Part shown: piece after piece, positions 15,622 to 25,400 of the stretch
Position numbering within the stretch: position 1 is the first letter of the stretch
Layout of the letters: every line of letters starts with the position of its first letter
Assembly (NCBI RefSeq): GCF_000948395.1
Contig: NZ_JYFN01000003.1
Coordinates: 50,730-92,487 of the forward strand
Length of the DNA: 41,758 bases
Reading direction: 5' to 3'
Origin: Frankia torreyi
GTDB taxonomy: Bacteria > Actinomycetota > Actinomycetes > Frankiales > Frankiaceae
Program-made: the position numbers and the translations under genes
Notes under the pieces: model-generated
Database searches by the model: none
What the model saw: only the letters and a program-made list of their open reading frames with translations
Told to the model about the DNA's origin: nothing

Positions 15622-18600
15622 GTGACATACTCCCAGGGCATGGGGGACAGGCACGTGTACGGGCCGGGTCGTGCCGTGACCGGTGAACCTTCGGCGCCTG
15701 AACCTTCGGCGCCTGAACCTTCGGCGCCTGAACCTTCGGCGGCTGAACCTTCGACGACGCCGCGCCGGTTCCACGGGGTGATGGTCTCGAGTACCTACCG
15801 AGATCTGGAGCAGCACCGTGCCGCCGCGATCCGGGCGATTGACGGGCAGGGGCTGCACCCGGTTGCGATGGAGCAGGACTCGGCGCTGCCCGAGGTCACC
15901 GTGGTGGATTCCTCGTTGCAGAAGGTCCGGGACGCGGCGGCCTATGTGGGCATCGTTGGACGCAGCTACGGGCAGGTCCCCAGGATCGCAGGTAATCCGC
16001 GGGGTCTGTCGCTGACCGAGCTGGAGTTCCGGGAGGCGCGCCGCCTCGGCCGGCCAACGCTGATCTTCATCATGAGCGAAAGGCATCCGGTGCCGGAGAC
16101 GGCGGTGGAGCTGGACCCGGAGAAACGCCGAAAACTGGCGGAGTTCCGCGACGAGGTGAAGCGCGCGAGTGACGACTCTCTCGTGCACCGGGTGTACCGG
16201 GAGTTCGACAGTCTCGAGGATTTCACGGTCGCGGTCACGCAGTCGGTCGCCGCGCTGCGCCGTGTCCTCGACGCGCGCGACACCGGGGCTGCCCCCGGGC
16301 CCGCCGCCGGGGCGAATCGGGCCGGCCGGCGGGAGCGCGATGGTATCCCCGCCTCGCCGCAGCTTTACGCCGAGCCTCCCTATATCGGTCGGCAGCGGTT
16401 CGTCGGGCGGGTGGCCCAACTGGAGACCCTGACCGACTGGGCGGCACCCGCGGATCCGTACCCGATCCTGCTGTTCGACGCGATCGGCGGCACCGGAAAG
16501 AGCGCGCTGACGTGGGAATGGGTCTTCGGCCACGCTACTGATGTCCGCGGAGACTGGGCGGGGCGATTCTGGTACTCCTTCTACGAGAAGGGGGCGGTGA
16601 TGGCCGACTTCTGCCGCCGGGCCCTCGCCTACACCACCGGCCGGCCGCTGGACGACTTCAGGAACCTCAAACAGCCCGACCTCACCGACCTGCTGCTCCG
16701 CCAGCTCCAGAGCAGGCCGTGGCTGCTGGTCCTCGACGGCCTCGAACGAGTCCTCGTCCACTACCACCGCCAGGATGCCGCCCAGCTCGCCGACGAAGAC
16801 GCCGGCACCAGCGACACGATCGCCGACCGCGACCCCTGCGCGGCGATCCGTCCCCTCGACGACGAGCTGCTGCGCGGGCTCGCCGCCCCCGGTCCGTCGA
16901 AGATCCTCATGACCTCACGGCTGGTGCCGTCGGTTCTGCTCGGCCCCGCCGGCCAACCGATCCCCGGTGTCCGACACGAGCCGCTGCCCGGACTCCGGCC
17001 AGCCGACGCGGAAGCCCTGCTGCGGTCCTTCGGAGTCGACGGCGACTCGGGCACCATCCGCACCTACCTGCAGCGGCACTGCGACTGCCATCCACTCGTG
17101 ACCGGCATCGTCGCCGGTCTCGTCACCCACTATCTGCCCGCGCGCGGCCAGTTCGACCGCTGGGCCGCCGACCCCGACCACGGGGGCCGCCTCGACGTCG
17201 GGGACCTCGATCTCGTCGGCAAACGCAACCACATCCTGCACGCGGCCATCGACGCACTTCCCGACCCGGGTCGACAACTGTTGTCCATGCTCGCCCTGCT
17301 GTCCGAAGCCACCGACTACGACACCATCAACGCGCTCAACCCCCACCTGCCGGTTAAACCCGACGCCGTCCCCACGCCGTCGAAGCCCGAAGACGATTGG
17401 GACTGGGAGTACAGGTCGGCGGAGGACCGCGCCGCCGCGCGGGTGGCACACGCGGCGGCGATGGAGGAGTACCAGGCATACCTGCAAGCCCTGAGCACGT
17501 GGGAGCGAGCCCCGGAACGTCTCTCGGCCGCGCGACGACTCGCCGACACCGTGGTGGACCTGGAAAAACGCGGGCTGCTGCAGTTCGATCGGCGCACCCG
17601 CCGGTACGACCTGCACCCGGTGGTGCGCTCCGTCGCCGCCGGCAGGCTCCCCACCCACGACCGTGACCACCTTGGCCAACGCGTCGTGGACTACTTCTCC
17701 GCCCGTCCCCACATCCCTTACGGGGAAGCCGAATCTCTTGACGATCTACAGAATGGCCTGACCGTCGTCCGTACCCTCCTGCGAATGGGCCGGATCTCCG
17801 AAGCCTACGACGCATACCTGGGCGACCTGACACACGCCCTCGCCTTCAATCTGGAGGCGTACACTGAGATACTATCTTTAGTACGCCCCTTCTTTGTCCA
17901 TGGCTGGAACACTCCGTCCCCCGATCTGGACGCGACGGCCCAGAGTTTTCTGGTCTCCAACGCGGGCTACGCGCTCAGTATCCTCGGAGAGTACCGCCAG
18001 GCGTTCGCCGCTGGCAGAGTCGGTTTGGATATCAACCTTGACCGGCAGAACTGGAATAGCTTGCGTAATGCGATAAGCAACTGTGGAATGGGTATTTATG
18101 GCCAGAACCGCCTCGCGGCTGGCGAGCGCCTTTTTTCTCTCGCTCTCGAGCTGGCTGAATGTCTCGACGGTGAGGATTTGTTCCTCGGGCGACTAAGCCT
18201 TTACAATATATATGTAGATTCCGGACGTATGGATGATGCCGAGCGCATGTGGGAGGCTCTCGACCCGATGGGTCGCGACTGGGCCCGGTCGAGGTACAGA
18301 CCCGGGAGCGCCGAGCTACTGCGTGCCCACTTCCTGTTCGAGCAGGGCACTCTCACGGAGGACGACCTGGGGCAGGCCGAGCAGATTGCGACGGCCGGCC
18401 GCAGCCGTGAGAATGTCCGCGAGCTGTACCGGCTGCGTGGGTGGTGGCTGGCGGACCGCGGCCAGTGGGCGGCCGCAGCAGACAGTCTCAGCGAAGCCGT
18501 GCGCATGGCCCGCGAAGCCGGCATCCCCGAAGCCCACGCTGAAACCCTGCTCGCCCTGGCCCGTCTCCACCTCGGCCAGCTCACGAACCCCCGCGCCGAC

Positions 18601-18906
18601 GCCGAACGCCTGGCCGCGCTCCGCCGGCCCGCGCACCTCCACCTCGCGCGTCTGTGGCACGCCATCGGCGACACCGGCCAGGCGACCAGGCACGCCCTCG
18701 CCGCCTACCGGTATGCCTGGGCAGACGGCGAACCCCACGTCCACCGCCACGAACTGAACCGCGCGACGGAGCTGCTGCACACCCTGGGCGCCGAGATCCC
18801 CCGCCTGTCCCCCTACGACCCCGCGGCCGACCCGCCGCCCGACTGGGAACTACGCGCCGCGGCAGCCATCCGCGATCTACGCCGTCAGGACGACAGTCAG
18901 GGCTGA
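15622..18906 (+). CDS. DUF4062-STAND NTPase-TPR protein, candidate conflict/defence sensor
   Basis: This 1094-aa protein starts at GTG 15622 (ATG 15640 is an alternative). A PSAPE repeat tail (about 21-45) precedes a DUF4062 domain: FHGVMVSSTYRDLEQHRAAA, then AAYVGIVGRSYGQVP and LSLTELEFREARRLGRPTLIF. This domain has a TIR/nucleoside-deoxyribosyltransferase-like fold. The NTPase has Walker A GGTGKS (289-294) and Walker B WLLVLDGLE (367-375), a sensor-like ILMTSRLVPSV and a winged-helix region. The C-terminal third is helical with TPR-like units (NAGYALSILGEYRQAFAAG, GWWLADRGQWAAAADSLSEA). STAND proteins bind ATP and oligomerise on ligand sensing, and several DUF4062/NACHT fusions belong to anti-phage or conflict systems. 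The antiviral role here is inference. Between about 17,860 and 18,250 AT content rises sharply, which suggests foreign origin or relaxed selection. Confidence 0.85.
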   Translation: MTYSQGMGDRHVYGPGRAVTGEPSAPEPSAPEPSAPEPSAAEPSTTPRRFHGVMVSSTYRDLEQHRAAAIRAIDGQGLHPVAMEQDSALPEVTVVDSSLQKVRDAAAYVGIVGRSYGQVPRIAGNPRGLSLTELEFREARRLGRPTLIFIMSERHPVPETAVELDPEKRRKLAEFRDEVKRASDDSLVHRVYREFDSLEDFTVAVTQSVAALRRVLDARDTGAAPGPAAGANRAGRRERDGIPASPQLYAEPPYIGRQRFVGRVAQLETLTDWAAPADPYPILLFDAIGGTGKSALTWEWVFGHATDVRGDWAGRFWYSFYEKGAVMADFCRRALAYTTGRPLDDFRNLKQPDLTDLLLRQLQSRPWLLVLDGLERVLVHYHRQDAAQLADEDAGTSDTIADRDPCAAIRPLDDELLRGLAAPGPSKILMTSRLVPSVLLGPAGQPIPGVRHEPLPGLRPADAEALLRSFGVDGDSGTIRTYLQRHCDCHPLVTGIVAGLVTHYLPARGQFDRWAADPDHGGRLDVGDLDLVGKRNHILHAAIDALPDPGRQLLSMLALLSEATDYDTINALNPHLPVKPDAVPTPSKPEDDWDWEYRSAEDRAAARVAHAAAMEEYQAYLQALSTWERAPERLSAARRLADTVVDLEKRGLLQFDRRTRRYDLHPVVRSVAAGRLPTHDRDHLGQRVVDYFSARPHIPYGEAESLDDLQNGLTVVRTLLRMGRISEAYDAYLGDLTHALAFNLEAYTEILSLVRPFFVHGWNTPSPDLDATAQSFLVSNAGYALSILGEYRQAFAAGRVGLDINLDRQNWNSLRNAISNCGMGIYGQNRLAAGERLFSLALELAECLDGEDLFLGRLSLYNIYVDSGRMDDAERMWEALDPMGRDWARSRYRPGSAELLRAHFLFEQGTLTEDDLGQAEQIATAGRSRENVRELYRLRGWWLADRGQWAAAADSLSEAVRMAREAGIPEAHAETLLALARLHLGQLTNPRADAERLAALRRPAHLHLARLWHAIGDTGQATRHALAAYRYAWADGEPHVHRHELNRATELLHTLGAEIPRLSPYDPAADPPPDWELRAAAAIRDLRRQDDSQG
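15685..15753. repeat. In-frame 15-bp tandem repeat (EPSAP units)
   Basis: The unit GAACCTTCGGCGCCT is repeated four times with a partial fifth copy, encoding Glu-Pro-Ser-Ala-Pro pentapeptides in the disordered start of the DUF4062 protein. Copies are nearly identical, so the array is young and probably length-variable between strains. Confidence 0.9.
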
Positions 18907-19082
18907 CGAGGTCCGACCGCTCCCCGGGTGGCCATCGGTCGGTCCGTTCACAGTGACGGTGAATGACCGGGCTTTCGCGTCTGGTGTCGCGGTGCGTCGA
19001 CTAGGTGGCCTGTGCGGAGGCCGCGGGATGTCGGCGGCCGGGGGGCGGGACCGAGTCGGTACGGTTTGAGGCCGGACCGTCT

Positions 19083-19096
19083 GGCCCGATCGGGCC
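19083..19096. promoter_or_regulatory. Perfect 14-bp palindrome upstream of the epimerase gene
   Basis: GGCCCGATCGGGCC lies 31 nt before the ATG of the sugar epimerase/reductase gene, in the 221-nt gap after the DUF4062 gene. It could be an operator or a hairpin in the 5' leader. In GC-rich DNA short palindromes of this kind also occur by chance. Confidence 0.3.
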
Positions 19097-19127
19097 ACCC
19101 CGCGGCCGACATGGAGAGGACTCGCGG

Positions 19128-20156
19128 ATGAAGGTGCTCGTGACGGGCACGGAGGGGTACCTGGGGTGCCTGCTCGCGCCCGAGCTGATGCGCGATGGCC
19201 ACGAGGTCATCGGCGTGGACACCGGTTACTACAAGTACGGCTGGCTGTACCGCGGGACGGACCGGACCCCGCTGACCCTCGACAAGGACCTGCGCCACCT
19301 CACCGTCGCAGACCTCGCGGGCGTCGACGCCGTGGTGCACATGGCCGAGCTGTCCAACGACCCGCTCGGCGCGCTCGCGCCGGACGTCACGTACAAGGTC
19401 AACCACCTCGGCTCGGTGCGGCTGGCGAACCTCGCCAAGCAGGCCGGCGTCGAACGGTTCGTCTACATGTCCTCGTGCAGCGTCTACGGCGTGGCGACCG
19501 GCGAGGACGTCACGGAGACCTCGCCGGTCAACCCGCAGACCCCGTACGCCGAGTGCAAGGTCTACGTGGAGCGCGACGTCGCCCCGCTGGCCGACGACTC
19601 CTTCTCGCCGACCTTCCTGCGCAACGCCACCGCCTACGGCGCCTCGCCGCGGCAGCGGTTCGACATCGTGCTGAACAACCTCGCCGGCGTCGCCTGGACG
19701 ACCGGCGAGATCGCGATGACCTCGGACGGCACCCCCTGGCGTCCGCTGGTCCACGGCCTCGACATCGCGAAGGCGATCGGCCTCGCGCTGACCGCGCCGC
19801 GCGACGTCGTCCACAACCAGATCTTCAACGTGGGTGACAGCGAGCAGAACTACCAGGTCAAGGAGATCGCCGACGCGGTCGCCAGCGTCTTCACCGGGTG
19901 CAAGCTGAGCTTCGGCGACAACGGCGGTGACAACCGCAGCTACCGGGTGTCCTTCGACAAGATCGCGAGCACCCTGCCCGGATTCTCCTGCGACTGGAAC
20001 GCGCTGCGCGGCGCCCAGCAGCTCCACGAGGTCTTCAGCCGTATCCAGCTCGACCCGGAGACCTTCACCGGCCGCGGGCACACCCGACTCAAGCAGCTCC
20101 AGTACCTGATCGGCACCGGCCAGCTCGACGCCGACCTGTTCTGGGCGCATCCGTGA
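19128..20156 (+). CDS. NAD-dependent sugar epimerase/reductase (extended SDR)
   Basis: The ATG at 19128 has GGAGAGGA 8 nt upstream; longer in-frame starts lack this. The 342-aa extended SDR has the Rossmann glycines GTEGYLG (7-13), [11 protein letters not shown] in the cofactor region, MSSCSVYG (Ser116/118) and the catalytic Tyr140-x3-Lys144 in TPYAECK. The serine triad position lacks the T-D-E of nucleotide-sugar 4,6-dehydratases, so an epimerase or reductase is more likely. The early [10 protein letters not shown] segment is typical of a subgroup found beside RfbC-like epimerases and sugar C-methyltransferases, which is the case here. The stop overlaps the next start by GTGA. Substrate inferred: a CDP- or dTDP-4-keto-6-deoxyhexose. 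Confidence 0.9.
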   Translation: MKVLVTGTEGYLGCLLAPELMRDGHEVIGVDTGYYKYGWLYRGTDRTPLTLDKDLRHLTVADLAGVDAVVHMAELSNDPLGALAPDVTYKVNHLGSVRLANLAKQAGVERFVYMSSCSVYGVATGEDVTETSPVNPQTPYAECKVYVERDVAPLADDSFSPTFLRNATAYGASPRQRFDIVLNNLAGVAWTTGEIAMTSDGTPWRPLVHGLDIAKAIGLALTAPRDVVHNQIFNVGDSEQNYQVKEIADAVASVFTGCKLSFGDNGGDNRSYRVSFDKIASTLPGFSCDWNALRGAQQLHEVFSRIQLDPETFTGRGHTRLKQLQYLIGTGQLDADLFWAHP

Positions 20157-20692
20157 TCGTCACCCCGACGGCGATCGCCGGGGTGACGATCGTCGACGTC
20201 GAGGCGTTCACCGACGCCCGGGGCCTGTTCGCTCGGACGTTCTGTGCCGAGGAGTTCGCCGCCGCGGGGCTCGCCGTCGAGGTCGCCCAGTGCAGCGTGG
20301 CCTACAACGCCACGGCCGGCACGATCCGCGGGATGCACTGGGCTGGCGAACCCGTGCGCGAGACCAAGTTGGTCCGCTGCACCCGCGGCGCGCTGCTCGA
20401 CGTCGTGGTCGACCCCCGGCCGGACTCGCCGACGTACCTGCGCCACGTCGCGGTCGAGCTGTCCGCCGACAACCACCGGGCGTTGTTCATCGACGCGGGG
20501 CTCGCGCACGGCTACCAGACGCTGGCCGACGCCACCGAGGCGACGTACCAGATGAACGTTCCCTTCACCCCGGGACACGATCGCGGGCTGCGCTTCGACG
20601 ACCCGCGCCTGGGCATCGCCTGGCCGCTGCCGGTGTCGGTGATCTCCGACAAGGACCGGGCCTGGCCGCTGCTCACGGGCGTCCCGGCCTGA
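20153..20692 (+). CDS. dTDP-4-dehydrorhamnose 3,5-epimerase family protein
   Basis: This 179-aa cupin-fold epimerase starts at the GTG of a GTGA overlap. The RfbC pattern is complete: ARGLFARTF near the start, [12 protein letters not shown] (57-67) with catalytic His62, [16 protein letters not shown] with Lys72, and [17 protein letters not shown] with Tyr132 as the acid. Family enzymes epimerise C3 and/or C5 of 4-keto-6-deoxy sugar nucleotides. No other dTDP-rhamnose genes are near, whereas a CDP-glucose-forming rfbF lies in the same locus, so the true substrate may be a CDP-sugar and the activity may be at one carbon only. It is coupled to the SDR gene upstream and followed after 292 nt by the C-methyltransferase. 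Confidence 0.92.
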   Translation: MIVTPTAIAGVTIVDVEAFTDARGLFARTFCAEEFAAAGLAVEVAQCSVAYNATAGTIRGMHWAGEPVRETKLVRCTRGALLDVVVDPRPDSPTYLRHVAVELSADNHRALFIDAGLAHGYQTLADATEATYQMNVPFTPGHDRGLRFDDPRLGIAWPLPVSVISDKDRAWPLLTGVPA

Positions 20693-20984
20693 ATCCGTTG
20701 TCGTTGCCGCCACCCCCCGTTGTCCGATCGCTTTCGGTGCCTGCGAAACTCAACGCCGGCGGGAACGTGGGTGGTGCCCTCGCGACCCGGAGGGCAACAC
20801 GGCCCCTGACCCTGGTGCCGTGACGATCAGATTGCTTCGGACTGTCACATCCCCGCGGCGGATGTGCGGTCACCACACCGCTCGGCTCGCTGGGCCGAGC
20901 GGCACACCCGCGTCCGGCCCGCCGGGCCGTGTAGCCGGCACCGACGCGGGCAGATCGATGCCGACATCTCACCAAGGGGAGCGC

Positions 20985-22304
20985 ATGTCATCCGGAAACC
21001 CGGCCCAGGGCGGTAGCGGAACCGTCGCGGCCGACGCGAACCAGTCGCCGGCCACCTCCGGCGGCATCGCCACGCCGGTCACCGCGTGCCGGTCCTGCGG
21101 CGGGGCCGCCCCGCGGCTGTTCCTCTCCCTGGGGTCGACGCCCATCGCGAACCGCCTGGTGCGCGCCGACGCCCTCGACGCCACCGACCCGTCGTTCCCG
21201 CTCGAGGTCGGCTTCTGCGAGTCCTGCGCGCTGGTCCAGCTCACCCACGAGCTGCCCGCGTCGGAGATCTTCGACGAGGACTACCCGTACTTCTCGTCGT
21301 TTTCGGACATGCTCGTCCGGCACGCCGAGAAGCATGTCATCGACCTGATCGCCAGCCGCAACCTCGGCCCGGACAGCCTGGTCGTCGAGGTCGCCAGCAA
21401 CGACGGCTACCTGCTCAAGGCGTTCGTCGAGCGGGGCATCCCGGTGCTCGGCATCGAGCCGACGCCGGGTCCGGCCGCCGCCGCCCGCGAGGCCGGCGTG
21501 CCGACCCGCGAGGAGTTCTTCGGCGCGGACCTGGCCCGCCAGCTTGTCGCGGAGGGCCTGCGGGCCGACGTGATCATCGCGAACAACGTGATGGCCCACG
21601 TCCCCGACCTCAACAGCTTCGTCGAGGGCTTCTCGATCCTGCTCGCCGACGGCGGGCTCGTCGACGTCGAGAACCCCGGCGTGGGCGCCCTGCTGGCCCA
21701 CACCGAGTTCGACACGGTCTACCACGAGCACTTCTGCTACTTCTCCACCATCGCGGTGGACGCCCTCATGCGCCGCCACGGTCTGGCGCTCGTCGGCGTC
21801 CAGGAGTTTCCCGAGCTGCACGGCGGGACGCTGCGCTGGAGCATGCAGCACGCCGTGGCCGCCGAGCCGGCCGAGTCGGTCGCGGCCGTGCTCGGCGCCG
21901 AGCGGGCCGCGGGCCTCGACTCGTTCGCGCGGTACGCCACCTTCGGTGACGACGTACGCGCCGTGCAGGAGGAGCTGGTCGCCCTGCTGCAGTCGCTGCG
22001 AGCCGAGGGGAAGACGGTCGCCGCCTACGGCGCCGCGGCCAAGGGTGCGACGCTGCTGAACTCCAGCGGCATCACCACGGACCTCATCGACTTCGTGGTC
22101 GACCGCAACGTCCACAAGCAGGGCAAGTACATCCCCGGGGCGCGGCTGCCGATCCTCGACCCCGCCGTCCTGCTGGAGCGCCAGCCCGACTACCTGCTGC
22201 TGCTGGCCTGGAACGTGAAGAAGGAGATCATCGCCCAGCAGGAGGAGTACGCCGCGCGCGGCGGTTCCTTCATCGTGCCGGTACCCCGGCCGGTCGTGCT
22301 GTAG
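20985..22304 (+). CDS. Sugar C-methyltransferase (zinc-binding, SAM-dependent)
   Basis: I start at ATG 20985, with AAGGGGA just upstream; the open frame reaches back to 20820 without a site. The 439-aa enzyme has the three-part architecture of nucleotide-sugar C-methyltransferases. An N-terminal zinc domain has Cys35-x2-Cys38 and Cys78-x2-Cys81 (CRSCGG, CESCAL). The SAM domain has VVEVASNDGYLLKAF and IIANNVMAHVPDL. The C-terminal domain carries VYHEHFCYFS, AAYGAAAKGATLLN and LLLAWNVKKEI. Related enzymes (TylC3/NovU-type) methylate C3 or C5 of 4-keto-6-deoxy sugars, giving branched sugars. With the upstream epimerase genes it suggests a branched deoxysugar in the polymer. Confidence 0.94.
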   Translation: MSSGNPAQGGSGTVAADANQSPATSGGIATPVTACRSCGGAAPRLFLSLGSTPIANRLVRADALDATDPSFPLEVGFCESCALVQLTHELPASEIFDEDYPYFSSFSDMLVRHAEKHVIDLIASRNLGPDSLVVEVASNDGYLLKAFVERGIPVLGIEPTPGPAAAAREAGVPTREEFFGADLARQLVAEGLRADVIIANNVMAHVPDLNSFVEGFSILLADGGLVDVENPGVGALLAHTEFDTVYHEHFCYFSTIAVDALMRRHGLALVGVQEFPELHGGTLRWSMQHAVAAEPAESVAAVLGAERAAGLDSFARYATFGDDVRAVQEELVALLQSLRAEGKTVAAYGAAAKGATLLNSSGITTDLIDFVVDRNVHKQGKYIPGARLPILDPAVLLERQPDYLLLLAWNVKKEIIAQQEEYAARGGSFIVPVPRPVVL

Positions 22305-22401
22305 GCGGGTCCTGCATCGTGGAATGGGGTCGTCGTCATCTCCGCCCGCGGCCATCCGGGTCGCGGGCGCCGGGCCGGCGTCGTCGGTCGGGAGAGCGAG
22401 C

Positions 22402-25400
22402 ATGACGGACATCGATCTGGATCTGCGGGCCTCGGGCTGGCCCGAGGATCCGCCGCCCGAGGACCCGCACTCCGTCGAGCAGACCCCCCACGCCCCCCGG
22501 CCGGGCGCGCCGGCGCCGGACGGATCTCCGGTGGCCGGCGGCCAGAGCAGCCCCGCGCGCGCCTACGATTCGGCGTTCATCGGCTTCGAGGTGTCCTCGG
22601 TGATCCCGCCGGAGACCTGGGCCGCGCCTGCGCCTCTCCCGGCGTCTCCGGCTCTCCCGGCGTCTCCGGCTCTCCCGGCGTCTCCGGTTCACCCTGCGCC
22701 TCCGGTTCACCGACAACCCGGCCCCGGCGCCGGACCGTGGGGTCAGCCCCCGGGGCACCCCGGTACGTCCGAGCCGGCGCCCGGCGTACCGGCCTGGCCG
22801 GGCCAGCAGCCCGCGCCGCCGCGTCCCCAGTCCACCGGGTCCGGAACGCGGCCTCCGCCGCCTGGTCAGGGGCAACAGCCTGGTGGGGGGCAACCGCTGA
22901 GCGGTCCGCCCGACCCCCGTCGAACCCCGACCGCACCCCCGGCCCCGACGTCCGGCGCCGGGCCTCCGGACCGGGCTGCGACACCGCCGCCCGCCGCCCA
23001 TCGGACGCCGCCCGCCGGCCACCCGACGGCTGGGCCCCCTGCCACGGATCACCGGCCACCGATGTCGCCGGGTGGCTACCCCGCCGGATCGGGCACCTCC
23101 CCTGGTCGCCCGTCGCCGCCGGATGGGTCCCGGCGGGGGCGGATTCCCACGGCGGGCCGCGTCCCGACGTCACCGCCGGCCGGCTACCCGGCGGGTCAGG
23201 CGCCGATCGTGGGACGCGTTCCCACCGGACCATCGCCGACAGCCCGCGGCCCGGTGGGCCAGGCCCCCGCAGGTCCGACGCCGGCGGGCCAGACGCCAGC
23301 AGGCCACGCCGCGGGAAGCCAGGCCAGATCGGACTACGTCAGGCCGGGCCAGCTTCCGCCGGGCCAGACTCCGCAGGGACAGGTCCCGGGAGGCCGGAAC
23401 CCGACCTCGCCCGGCAGGACCGGGTTCTCGCAGCCCGGCTGGACCGTATCGTCCCGGCCGGGCGTGGGGGCTGCACGTCCGGGTCCGGCCGCCACACCAC
23501 CCGAACGGCCCCCCGCCGTGCTGCCGGGGCTCACCCCGGCGCTCCCCGAGGGTCCCCCCGGGGGGCAGATGCCCTCGCCGATCACCGTGGAACCCGGGGT
23601 GCGATCCGTCCCGCCGGCCTCCGCTGGGCCGTCAGGGCCCCGCACCCCCTCGGGTCCGCGTGGGCCGAGGGAAGGCCGTGCGCCGTCGGGTCCTGGCGTG
23701 CCCTCGGGTCCTGGCGTGCCGTCGGGTCCTGGTGTGCCGTCGGGTCCTGGTGTGCCGCTGGGTCCGGACATGCGAGATGGTTCGCGGCCTGCGCCGGGAA
23801 CGCGGACGTCGGCGGAGTCCGCCGGTCTGGGTTGGATCGCGGTCAGCACGGCGCCGCGGGCTTCCATCCGATCCGTCGAGGCCGGCGGTCCCGAGGTGGG
23901 CGGCAGCCTGCCCGGGTTCGGATCTACCTATCCGGCCCCCGGCCCAGACCCGGGCCCAGGCCCCGGCCCCGGCGGAGCCGCAGCCGCAGGCCCACGTCCC
24001 GCCGCAGGTCCAGGGGTGAGGTCGCAGCCGGGGCCAGGCGAGGCCGGGGGCGGTGCGGGTGCGGGGCCGAGTTCGCCGGAGACCTCGGCGCTGCCGGGGC
24101 TGCGCCGGTTGCCGGGCGGTAGCCCGCTGCCCCACACGATCACCTCGACGATCGACCTGAGCGCCCTGCAGCACCGCCTCCGCGTCGAACAGACCGAGAT
24201 CATCGCCCGGGTCGAGGATCCCGCGCCCCGCTCGCACCGGCGCCGCCGCCGAGCCGCCCCCGCGGACGTGGAGTCCACCCAGGTGGTCTCGCGCGGGTCA
24301 TTGCCCGGCCAGCCGCGTCCCGGCGGCCGGTCCGATCCGTCGGGCAGCGGCGCGGCCTACGAGGGCCTCGCCGACGCTCTGGACACCGGGCTCATCGATC
24401 GGCGTGGCGGCCGGGCGGGCGGTACGGCGCGGCGCCGGGCCGACGTCGGCGGGGTGGTCGACGACCGTGGCCGCCGTGCCGACCATGGCCGCCGTGCCGA
24501 CCGGACCCGCCGCGTCGACGGCGATCCTGGCGAGGTTGACGATCCCGAGCGGGGGGCCGGCCCCGGCGGGGGCGGCCCCAGCACTCGCTCGAAGGCGATC
24601 TGGACCCTCGCCGACCAGGCCATCTCCAGCGCGACGAACGCCGCGATCTCGTTTCTCATCGCGCGCCAGGTCAGCGATGTCGAGTATGGCGCGTTCGGGA
24701 TCGCCTACACGCTGTTCGCCATTGTGATCGGGTTGTCTCGTGGCGCGACCTGCATGCCGCTGAGCATGCACTACTCGGGCGCGACGCCGTCGTCGTTCCG
24801 GTCGGCCGCCTCGGCCACGACCGGCTCGTCGTTCGTCTTCGGGATCGGGATCGGGGTCGGGTTCGTCGGCGTCGGCCTTGCCGTCGGCGGGCCGGTCGGA
24901 TCGTCGCTGATGGCGATGGGCTTCGTGCTGCCCGGCCTGCTCCTGCAGGACGCCTGGCGGTACGTCTTCTTCGCCATGGGGCGGCCGTTCGGCGCGTTCC
25001 TCAACGACCTCGTGTGGGCCGTCGTCCAGCTGCTCGGGATCTGGCTGCTCGTCCACCGTGGGGTGACCGAGTCGTCCCCGCTGCTGCTGGCCTGGGGAGC
25101 CTCGGCCCTGGTCGCCGCCCTCATCGGCATCGTCCAGGCCGGCTTCTGGCCGTCGCCCGGGGCGACCAGGCGGTGGCTGGCGGAGAACAGGACGGACTCG
25201 ACGTACCTGGCGGCGGAGTTCATCACGGTCCAAGGCGCCCTGCAGACGTCGATGCTGGCGATCGGGGCGGTCGGGTCGCTGTCGACGATCGGTGCCCTGC
25301 AGGGCGCGCGGACGCTGCTCGGTCCGACCACCGTGGTCGGGGTCGGGGTGGTCAGCTTCGCGCTACCCGAGTTCTCCAAGCGGACCTCGATGAACGTGCA

